In this document: one piece after another, positions 13,801-22,830 of the stretch
Numbering within the stretch: position 1 is the stretch's first letter
Layout: each line of letters begins with the position of its first letter
Assembly: GCF_932526225.1 (NCBI RefSeq)
Contig: NC_064035.1
Coordinates: 15,486,469 to 15,550,468 of the forward strand
From: Nematostella vectensis
Lineage: Eukaryota; Cnidaria; Anthozoa; Actiniaria; Edwardsiidae
Length of the DNA: 64,000 nt
Reading direction: 5' to 3'
Program-made: the position numbers and the translations under genes
The notes under the pieces: model-generated
The model's input: the letters and a program-made list of their open reading frames with translations, nothing else
Told to the model about the DNA's origin: nothing
Database searches by the model: none

Positions 13801-16800
13801 TACAAACACACAGCAATACCACAGCCTTGCTCGGGTGAATAAATGCAAAATACCTCACATCCCAACATGTATTAACACACCAGCAATACCACAGCCTTGC
13901 TCGGGTGAAGAAATGCAAACTACCTCACATCCCAACATGTACAAACACACCTGCAATACCACAGCCTTGCTCGGGTGAAGAAATGCAAACTACCTCACAT
14001 CCCAACATGTACAAACACACCTGCAATACCACAGCCTTGCTATGGTGAAGAAATGCAAAATACCTCACATCCCAACATGTACAAACACACAGCAATACCA
14101 CAGCCTTGCTCGGGTGAAGAAATGCAAAATACCTCACATCCCAACATGTACAAACACACAGCAATACCACAGCCTTGCTCGGGTGAAGAAATGCAAACTA
14201 CCACACATCCCAACATGTACAAACACACAGCAATACCACAGCCTTGCTCGGGTGAAGAAATGCAAAATACCTCACATCCCAACATGTACAAACACACAGC
14301 AATACCACAGCCTTGCTCGGGTGAATAAATGCAAAATACCTCACATCCCAACATGTACAAACACACAGCAATACCACAGCCTTGCTCGGGTGAATAAATG
14401 CAAACTACCTCACATCCCAACATGTACAAACACACAGCAATACCACAGCCTTGCTCGGGTGAAGAAATGCAAACTACCTCACATCCCAACATGTACAAAC
14501 ACACAGCAATACCACAGCCTTGCTCGGGTGAAGAAATGCAAAATACCTCACATCCCAACATGTATTAACACACCAGCAATACCACAGCCTTGCTCGGGTG
14601 AAGAAATGCAAACTACCACACATCCCAACATGTACAAACACACAGCAATACCACAGCCTTGCTCGGGTGAATAAATGCAAAATACCTCACATCCCAACAT
14701 GTACAAACACACCTGCAATACCACAGCCTTGCTCGGGTGAATAAATGCAAAATACCTCACATCCCAACGTACAAACACACAGCAATACCACAGCCTTGCT
14801 ATGGTGAAGAAATGCAAAATACCTCACATCCCAACATGTACAAACACACCGCAATACCACAGCCTTGCTCGGGTGAATAAATGCAAAATACCTCACATCC
14901 CAACGTACAAACACACATCAATACCACAGCCTTGCTTGGGTGAAGAAATGCAAAATACCTCACATCCCAACGTACAAACACACATCAATACCACAGCCTT
15001 GCTTGGGTGAAGAAATGCAAAATACCTCACATCCCAACATGTACAAACACACAGCAATACCACAGCCTTGCTATGGTGAATAAATGCAAAATACCTCACA
15101 TCCCAACATGTACAAACACACAGCAATACCACAGCCTTGCTATGGTGAAGAAATGCAAAATACCTCACATCCCAACATGTACAAACACACCTGCAATACC
15201 ACAGCCTTGCTCGGGTGAATAAATGCAAAATACCTCACATCCCAACGTACAAACACACATCAATACCACAGCCTTGCTTGGGTGAAGAAATGCAAAATAC
15301 CTCACATCCCAACGTACAAACACACATCAATACCACAGCCTTGCTTGGGTGAAGAAATGCAAAATACCTCACATCCCAACATGTACAAACACACAGCAAT
15401 ACCACAGCCTTGCTATGGTGAATAAATGCAAAATACCTCACATCCCAACATGTACAAACACACAGCAATACCACAGCCTTGCTCGGGTGAAGAAATGCAA
15501 ACTACCTCACATCCCAACATGTACAAACACACCTGCAATACCACAGCCTTGCTCGGGTGAATAAATGCAAAATACCTCACATCCCAACGTACAAACACAC
15601 AGCAATACCACAGCCTTGCTCGGGTGAAGAAATGCAAAATACCACACATCCCAACATGTACAAACACACAGCAATACCACAGCCTTGCTCGGGTGAATAA
15701 ATGCAAAATACCTCACATCCCAACGTACAAACACACAGCAATACCACAGCCTTGCTCGGGTGAAGAAATGCAAACTACCACACATCCCAACATGTACAAA
15801 CACACAGCAATACCACAGCCTTGCTCGGGTGAATAAATGCAAAATACCTCACATCCCAACATGTACAAACACACCTGCAATACCACAGCCTTGCTCGGGT
15901 GAATAAATGCAAAATACCTCACATCCCAACGTACAAACACACAGCAATACCACAGCCTTGCTATGGTGAAGAAATGCAAAATACCTCACATCCCAACGTA
16001 CAAACACACAGCAATACCACAGCCTTGCTCGGGTGAAGAAATGCAAACTACCACACATCCCAACATGTACAAACACACAGCAATACCACAGCCTTGCTCG
16101 GGTGAATAAATGCAAAATACCTCACATCCCAACGTACAAACACACAGCAATACCACAGCCTTGCTCGGGTGAAGAAATGCAAACTACCACACATCCCAAC
16201 ATGTACAAACACACAGCAATACCACAGCCTTGCTCGGGTGAATAAATGCAAAATACCTCACATCCCAACATGTACAAACACACAGCAATACCACAGCCTT
16301 GCTCGGGTGAATAAATGCAAAATACCTCACATCCCAACATGTACAAACACACAGCAATACCACAGCCTTGCTCGGGTGAATAAATGCAAAATACCTCACA
16401 TCCCAACATGTACAAACACACAGCAATACCACAGCCTTGCTCGGGTGAATAAATGCAAAATACCTCACATCCCAACATGTACAAACACACAGCAATACCA
16501 GTGCTGCTTGCGCAGAGCCTTATAATGCAGCCTTTAGATCAGATTCATAACTAGCTGGGGAAGAGACAAAACGTTGTCAACAAGTTGGCTATCAGTTGGC
16601 TATTGGCAATCGTGTTTGTGCCTATACTAACCGAGCTTGCCTTACTTGTAGAATGTTTATTTCTGATAGTGTACAATCATAACCAGCTGGGTAAGAGAAC
16701 TCGGGGCAAAGCCTGGTTTATAAGTAGATATATCATTAGCTATCGGGTTTGTGTCTATAGTAACAGAGCTTGCCTCATTTTTTTATGTTTTTTTTTCGTA

Positions 16801-19496
16801 CAATCGAAGCAGCTGGGAAAGTGAACTCGGTTAACAAGTAGATATATCATTATGGCTGTCGGGTTTGTGTCGATAGTAACCGAGCTCGCCTCACTTGTTA
16901 ATTATTTGTTTCTGACAGTGTACAAGCATGTGCCAACGGTAACTGAAAAATTATAGTCTCTGGCGTTCTTAGGGGTTTCCTGTGCGCGTATGTGGATGGG
17001 AGCTCTGGGTCTGGTATGAACTCCCACTCTGCTTACTTCTCACCAAAGGAACCCCAGAGTGCCAGTGACTGGGTGAACTTGTGAAGATACTGGATCTAAC
17101 CCGAGGGCTCTCCTCCACAGGTACATGGGCTGGAAGTCTATGTTCAAGGATGAGCTACTAAACAACGTGACCATAAAAGGTAGGTTGGGGATGCGATTAA
17201 AGTGTAATTTGAGAGTCGAACCAGAAAGCATTATCTTTAGATCGGGTTGGTAAATGTAATACAAAAATGTGTCTACAATTGTTTATTTCGGAATTCATAT
17301 TTTGTCTTCCAATATTTAATGAAACTACTACAGTGTGGCAAAGGTGTGGCTTACTTTGGCTCTTTGAAGAAACTCTGTCATTAGTTTTCTGTGGGCTACG
17401 GTTTTCTCAACAATCCGACATTAGAGTATATACGGAAGCAAGCTTAAACAATCCTTCATAAATCTCTTTAGTTCACTTCATCATTAGCCTTGGTCATCCG
17501 ATATATTGGGAAAATCATAGGGTCTCGAATCTTAGCGTTGCCCAAACGATTTTTTTAAACACTACGCGCAAAACTAGATTCTCAGCAGATGATGTAGCCC
17601 CTTTAGGACTTGTGCCTCGTGTATTGTGATTAACGATGACTAATCGGAGACGTCTTCTTTTTATTTCAGCTCAGTTCAATCGAGCTCTTGACCTGATGAA
17701 CCAAGCGGTAGCGTCACCTGGTGGGTACCTGCAACCTGGAGCCAAAGAACACATCGCGTACCTCACGAGTACAGAACGACGGTAGGTACCCAGTTAAGGA
17801 ACACATCGCGTACCTCAAAAGTACAAAACGATGGTACAATAGATACAATCCAAAGAACACATCGCGTACCTCACAAGTACAGAACGATGGTACAGTAGAT
17901 ACCATCTTAAAGAACACATAGCGTACCTCACAAGTACAGAACGATGGTACAGTAGATACCATCCTAAGCACACATCGCGTACCTCACAAGTACAGAACGA
18001 TGGTACAATAGATACAATCCAAAGAACACATCGCGTACCTCACAAGTACAGAACGATGGTACAGTAGATACAATCCAAAGAACACATCGCGTACCTCACA
18101 AGTACAGAACGATGGTACAGTAGATACCATCTTAAAGAACACATCGCGTACCTCACAAGTACAGAACGATGGTATAGTAGATACCATCTTAAAGAACACA
18201 TCGCGTACCTCACAAGTACAGAACGATGGTACAGAAGATACCATCTTAAAGAACACATCGCGTACCTCACAAGTACAGAACGATGGTACAGTAGATACCA
18301 TCCTAAGGAACACATCGCGTACCTCACAAGTACAGAACGATGGTACAGAAGATACCATCTTAAAGAACACATCGCGTACCTCACAAGTACAGAACGATGG
18401 TACAGAAGATACCATCTTAAAGGACACATCGCGTACCTCACAAGTACAGAACGATGGTACAGTAGATACCATCCTAAGGAACACATCGCGTACCTCACAA
18501 GTACAGAACGAAAGTAGGTACCCTCCTAAGCGCACATTTCGAAAAAAAAGCTGCAAATATTTGCAATAAGGCTTTAAACCAGCTTCAGCCTGCCTAGCCT
18601 CGCTATAGCGCTCATTCATTCAAACATCTGGAAAAAGGCGCATTGTCTCAAAGACCCCCCCACCCACCCACAAATAAAAACCTCCTTGCGCTTACTGATT
18701 TCACAAATTTTTGTAATTGTGTTAACAGACGCGACGCCGAGGTCGCCGCACTCGCTGCCGCGGCTGAGAAACAAAAGGTAATCTATCCGTCGCATTTCCA
18801 ATCGTAACACCCATTAACGATGGGAGAGGGTTTGGAAATTTTAATTCTGCTGTCGTCACACCACCAACCACAGATACCACAACACTGGAACAGGCAGGAG
18901 CTCTGCTAAACTAGAAATTGCGACTAGAATGGCGTGGATTCCTGGTAACAGTTCATTGATCAGATTCTTTGTTATGTGATTTTAGGTGGAGACGGCTAGG
19001 GCCCAAGCATCTGCGCAAAATATACCGTCTAATTTTAAAGATCTTATCCAGAAAATGGTAAGATGACTCCTCGTGAGTAGTAGTAGTCATTAGCGAGGTC
19101 GGTGTCGTGTTGTAAGGGACTGAGAGGAAAGCTTGGTCCATATATCCTGCACCACTCCCCTCAAACACGAAATTTATTCCTCGATAGAACACCTAGTCAA
19201 TTGTTTGTAGTGCCGATTCTAAACCTCCCGAATGACAACATACCCAGAAAAACTCAGCCCGGGCATTCCCCAGTAATTCTACAAAACCATTATCTGGAAG
19301 ATATACACGTGTTTGTAATTTCATTTAGGCTGAAGAAAACAACATCGTGTTCACACCAAATCGTCGACAAGATGGCAAGATGATTTATAACCTGGGCAAA
19401 CTCTCCATTTACATCGAACGGGGCGTGGTCTACACATTGGTGCAGGGCACGTGGAGTCCCGTCTCAGTACAGGAGCTCATTATGATGGCGAAATAG
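1845..19496 (+). CDS. TFIP11: TFIP11 (tuftelin-interacting protein 11 / TFP11, G-patch splicing factor), 5'-partial
   Basis: TFIP11 (yeast Ntr1/Spp382 family) activates the DEAH helicase DHX15 for intron-lariat spliceosome disassembly in the nucleus. In-phase GT-AG exons: 1845-1943, 2510-2552, 4186-4243, 4409-4450, 4867-4953, 5152-5232, 5359-5409, 5487-5543, 6162-6261, 6543-6642, 6751-6873, 7397-7499, 7573-7617, 8088-8230, 8894-8956, 9194-9311, 9473-9551, 10268-10380, 10547-10652, 10913-11007, 11253-11305, 17121-17179, 17670-17781, 18729-18777, 18986-19057, 19329-19496. They give 738 residues plus a partial first codon; human TFIP11 has about 837, so roughly 100 N-terminal residues are missing. 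The G-patch reads [20 protein letters not shown] across exons 3-5. The GCFC-type region has [26 protein letters not shown] and INPHQQHL. The C-terminus keeps [18 protein letters not shown] and LIMMAK. Five minisatellites lie in its introns and 3' end. Confidence 0.96.
3250..4050 (+). mobile_element. Truncated, decayed non-LTR retrotransposon (CR1/L2-type LINE 3' end)
   Basis: The translation shows the conserved C-terminal end of a LINE reverse transcriptase: [14 protein letters not shown], then [12 protein letters not shown], then [13 protein letters not shown], then [15 protein letters not shown], followed by an LPFHLRTIQ-type tail and [10 protein letters not shown]. The reading frame shifts near 3460 and a TAG follows LWN at about 3706, so it is dead. 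The 3' end carries GAGGCGCTATATAAATGC followed by an (ATT)n run at 4022-4048, the usual tail of such elements. It lies in TFIP11 intron 2, sense orientation. The 5' end is lost. Confidence 0.85.
4022..4048. repeat. (ATT)n microsatellite
   Basis: An ATT/TTA run of about nine units directly follows the LINE 3' end and is best read as its tail. Confidence 0.85.
4512..4840. repeat. 42-bp minisatellite, 8 copies, TFIP11 intron 4
   Basis: The motif GACATGGTGGTGTATAG recurs at about 4527, 4569, 4611, 4653, 4685, 4727, 4769 and 4811. The period is 42 bp except for one shortened unit. Because 42 is divisible by three, long open frames appear on both strands; these are artefacts. The array fills almost the whole intron between the two G-patch exons (4409-4450 and 4867-4953). 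I see no similarity to either flanking exon. Confidence 0.95.
8561..8756. repeat. 28-bp minisatellite, 7 copies, TFIP11 intron 14
   Basis: Seven head-to-tail copies of a 28-bp unit containing AACAGAAGAATTGGAAGATT start at 8561 and then every 28 bp. The first six are nearly identical; the last has diverged. It lies between exons 8088-8230 and 8894-8956. No exon-derived sequence was seen. Confidence 0.95.
10019..10141. repeat. Diverged tandem duplication, TFIP11 intron 17
   Basis: The segments at about 10019-10068 and 10091-10140 are similar over about 50 bp; both contain GGGTTACG, a CACAT core and a CCTT(A/T)(T/C)TTGA block. It is a two-copy duplication, unremarkable apart from the repeat-rich setting. 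Confidence 0.55.
11365..16500. repeat. 5.1-kb minisatellite (67-73-bp units, about 75 copies), TFIP11 intron 21
   Basis: A continuous head-to-tail array almost fills the 5.8-kb intron between exons 11253-11305 and 17121-17179. Each unit includes ACCACAGCCTTGCT(CG/AT)GGTGA, then a GAA(G/T)AAATG block, CTCACATCCCAAC, an optional AT, then GTACAAACACAC. Unit length varies through discrete indels: CTGGCAAGC versus CAAA, CAACATGTAC versus CAACGTAC, ACACCTGCAA versus ACACAGCAA. Long units concentrate at the 5' end and short ones dominate the 3' part. Many apparent open frames on both strands are repeat artefacts. The first full unit resembles the exon 21/intron junction (see findings). Confidence 0.97.
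17744..18536 (+). repeat. 57-bp minisatellite built from the 3' end of TFIP11 exon 23
   Basis: About 14 copies, the first being exonic. The unit contains GAACACATCGCGTACCTCAC, which is the coding sequence for EHIAYLT at the end of exon 17670-17781, plus the donor region and the first intronic bases. Copies start near 17744, 17796, 17852, 17909, 17965 and then every 57 bp to 18478. The true donor is CGACG|GTAGGT at 17781/17782. Internal copies have a changed donor (GATGGTACAG), while the last copy keeps GTAGGTACCC. Reading past the true donor meets TAG at once. Confidence 0.95.
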
Positions 19497-19960
19497 GCAG
19501 GTGCCTATCATAACTCGGGGCGTGGTGTGCAATTGGTCCAGGGCGTGGTCACAGGAGCACATTATGATGGCGAAATAGACAGGTGCCTATCAACACTCCG
19601 GGCGTGGTCTACACATTGGTCCAGGGCGTGGTCAGAGGAGCACATTATGATGGCGAAATAGACAGGTGCCAATCAACACTCGGGGCGTTGTCTAGACATT
19701 TGTCCAGGGCGTGGTCAGAGGAGCACATTATGATGGCGAAATAGACAGGTGCCTATCAACACTCGGGGCGTGGTCTAGACATTTGTCCAGGGCGTGGTCA
19801 GAGGAGCACATTATGATGGCGAAATAGACAGGTGCCTATCAACACTCGGGGCGTGGTCTAGACATTTGCCCAGGGCGTGGTCAGAGGAGCACATTATGAT
19901 GGCGAAATAGACAGGCGCCTATCAACACTCGGGGCGTGGTCTAGATATTTGTCCAGGGCG
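19413..19960 (+). repeat. 83-bp minisatellite containing the TFIP11 stop codon and last coding bases
   Basis: The block CATTATGATGGCGAAATAG recurs downstream of the real stop (19494-19496), with unit starts near 19552, 19635, 19718, 19801 and 19884, exactly 83 bp apart. Each unit also carries the upstream exonic block GGGGCGTGGTCTA(C/G)ACATT. The array is therefore a head-to-tail amplification of the final roughly 25 codons, with an internal deletion, and presumably forms the proximal 3' UTR. Units are more than 90% alike by eye. Confidence 0.93.
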
Positions 19961-20404
19961 CGAGCTCGTGTCTTAGTTGGAGGAGTGGAGCTTAATCCTG
20001 CAAACGGCTTGTTGTCTTGGTAAAGAGAGAGATGCAAAGGCTCACGTTTGGCTGCGGCTGCTGTATTTTCTGTGGTGTGATGGAACAGTAGAACTAAAGC
20101 GTCAAATACGGAATATTCATCTCTATGCTTTTTGATATTCAAACCTAACCAATCGAAAAACAGACGCAATAATTCATACAAAACTCCTAAGACCACTTTT
20201 TGTAAATACTTATATAAAATCTTCAATAAACCATATAAAAAATAGGATAGTTTTATTTTTCCCAAAAATCCACAATAGTAGATATAGTTATGATAGGTAA
20301 AGTGAGAGTTCGAAATTACTGACATAAGCCGGTCGAAAAAAGATTATTCTCAGCTTGTGGGGAAAAAAGTATATGGGTATTTACTAGAGAAGGGCGGATA
20401 ACTT
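19961..20404. other. Convergent 3' region between TFIP11 and the next gene
   Basis: No supported gene. It is AT-rich and lies between the 3' ends of two convergent genes. A hydrophobic open frame on the minus strand (20325 to 19894) runs into the 83-bp repeat and matches nothing I know. Confidence 0.5.
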
Positions 20405-21394
20405 TTATTGTTCCTGATTATCTGCGGGCTGGCTGGTTTCGAGGTTAGACGAGGTGCTTTCAAGGCGTAAGGTGAAGGTGTTGTCTTCCTCCACGTGGAG
20501 GTTGTTCAACATCAAGTTTAATTCCGCGCTGTGTTCGGCTGCACTTGATCTTCTGCTTGACATACTGGTCGAGGCTGACTGACGACTTTTCGTCCCTTTC
20601 GAGGTTGAGCTCTTTGTGCTGTGTACATCCGAATCCTGAGTCTTTACACTACCGAGGCTGTGCGATGAAGATTTGCTTTTAGAGGACTTCTTGTTGAACA
20701 GTTTCTTAAAGATGCTACTTTTTCGTGAAGGCTTCTGCAGGGATGATGATGACTGGATGGAAACGTTGTCGTAGTCTACGGTATCATCGACGAATTCCCT
20801 GTGAACGATGACTTCCTCTTGTGAGCCTTTCCCCTCGCTTTTATCCTGGGTCTGTTCAACACTGTCCTTTCCTGGAAATGTTGAGTCTATTTCTTGGTCT
20901 TCGGACCCTTTGGGCTCTTCTTTCTCGTTTGTTTCTTCCTCTGAGTTTTCCTCTGTCACAGAGTTTTGCTAGAAATAGCAATATTTTCAAATATGTTTTT
21001 GGTAAGATAAATGCCAAGGGAATAAAAGCTAATACAATCAACATTTAAATTGTGAGCGGGGAAGTAAAAATCTGTAAAGGGTTTGAAAGGGAGTCTAAAT
21101 GAAAGTTTGAACAGTTTTTCGTGTTCTCACTAGGCGTGAACAAAAAGTGGTTTACGATTCTCCCAGGAGCACAGAGCAAGCACTAGCGGGCGCATAATTT
21201 TGACTCACCTTGACAATGTGCTTTTCTCGTTTGATCGCAAATATTGTGTAAGATAAGCCAAATAGCATCAGTAGCGCAAAAACTACCGCAAGTTCCGTCG
21301 CGTATGTATTGAACCACGGCGCCACATGACGTGGCCTGCAGGCTAGTAGCCTACATATAGCACTATCGCTCCTTAAACAATAGTGCTCTGTCAT
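20405..21394 (-). CDS. Unrecognised single-pass membrane protein with Ser-rich cytosolic tail
   Basis: Two exons on the minus strand: 21394-21209 (ATG start, donor AAG|GTGAGT) and 20968-20405 (acceptor TTTCTAG|CAA), joined in phase 0 to give 249 residues. A short N-terminal part with four cysteines (MTEHYCLRSD...) precedes one hydrophobic segment at about residues 34-53, followed by the basic stop-transfer stretch KREKHIVK, so the long C-terminal tail should be cytosolic. The tail is acidic at first (EENSEEETNEKEE), then basic and serine-rich (SSIFKKLFNKKSSKSKSSS), with many potential phosphorylation sites and low complexity. An AATAAA overlaps the stop codon. I do not recognise a family. The clean intron, phase match and length argue that it is real. 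Confidence 0.75.
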
Positions 21395-22830
21395 CGTCTG
21401 TGAATCATCCGAAATCGTGTTGCAATAATTTCTTTTTTTCTCTTCATTTTTTGCTAGTAACCATTGTCGAAGAGCAAGATAGGAAAGTGATGTAGTAAAG
21501 CATTGATGACGTAATTAATGCTGATAATTTGACAGCTTTCGCGCGAGATTAGATTGGCAACCGCAAGCGCGCGCGTACCAATTGACCAATAAGGTTTATT
21601 TGTCTGCGCGCGAAAAAAGCCGTCATGGTTCGTTCCGTTTCGTGAGAACTCGGTTTTGAAGCTAGCCTGTGTATCAAGCGCAAAAGTAGAGGGGAGGTGG
21701 CCAAGCACGAGACCCGAGGGAGTACAGTAAAAACACAGGGCTTCAAGTGCTCCGAGGCGCACGCGGTCACGTTCCCCACCTTTTTCCCCCAGCCCCTTTC
21801 ACTTAACACGCGCGACCTATTGGTTTAACAATGTATATACGCGCATTGTATGCTTGCGTCTAACGCCCAGTGTAGAATGCCTCTGGGCGATATTTCAAGC
21901 CAATAAGAGACTTTGAAAGTCTGGCGTGCGGGATGCTGTGTTCAATTTGCTTGCTGCCCAGGCAAACCTGGATTTCCAGCTATCAACGGCATCCCCCCTT
22001 TCGGAAGAGCTAGCCTGCTCAAGGGCGTTAGTTGCGTGAAAAAGCCGAGTAAAATCTGCTCGCGATAGGTCGAGCGCTACGTCCGATAGAACGGCTTTTC
22101 CAGGAGCTTTTCTAGGGCGCTTTTCGAGAAAAAGAAAAAATTGCAAGGGACAGACAGTTTCATATCTAACGGAGATTTTTTGTTTCATGTCAATAAAATG
22201 TTAAATTTGAGAATTTTACCTTATTAGTGTGTCAGTAGATTCGCGTTATGTGCTTAATTTGAACTATTTCGCGTTTCTCGTACCGACGAGAATGGAAATA
22301 ACGTAAATCCAAACACCCGTGAGTGGACAATTGCCCACCTTACTTTGGTATGGAAACCATTCCAGTATAATACTTCAGGGAGGGAGCAGGGGGTGGAGCA
22401 GCGGGGGCACGATCGACCCAATAATTTTAAAACAATTATAAGGAAATAACCAGTAGGGGCGCGGCTGTGTCCCCAATATTTTCTTAATGTTTCTGTATTG
22501 TCCCCCTCCCCAATATTTCGACTGCTACGGCAATGTACTTCTAAAACTTCAGCACATCTAATTGATGCTATATTTAATATTTCTTTACATGGCAGTGATG
22601 AAACCATATAACGGTACTGACAGACCGTTATGTCCCACTTAACGGTCAACAACAATTAACGGAAAGAACAGAGGATGCAGATACTAATTTCAAAACAAAG
22701 CAGTTTTGAAGACTTCGCCGATAATATGCAGGGGTTTTTTGAATACATTGCTAAAGATGTTGTGGAGAAGCTAGTAAGTCTTTAAGTGGGCGTTGTCATC
22801 ATCGCAAAGGGGGTAGAGCCAGGGGTGGAG
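21395..22830. other. Intergenic region between two minus-strand genes
   Basis: No exon that I can support. It contains the promoter side of the 249-residue membrane protein and the 3' flank of UBE2Z. Several CG-rich stretches (for example GCGCGCGTACC near 21570) lie upstream of 21394 and may be part of its promoter. Confidence 0.5.

Noticed and set aside
11365-16500. CRISPR array
   Set aside because: Units are directly adjacent with no unique spacers, and the locus is a eukaryotic intron.
11568-16525. Dozens of open frames of 60-266 codons on both strands
   Set aside because: They are translations of the 67-73-bp repeat, occur in all frames and both strands, and lie wholly within a TFIP11 intron.
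17984-18619. Minus-strand frame of 211 codons with repeated [12 protein letters not shown]
   Set aside because: It is the reverse strand of the exon-derived 57-bp array.
19894-20325. Minus-strand hydrophobic 143-codon frame
   Set aside because: Its 3' part is built from the 83-bp repeat, it lies in a 3' region of convergent genes, and it shows no known similarity or splice borders.
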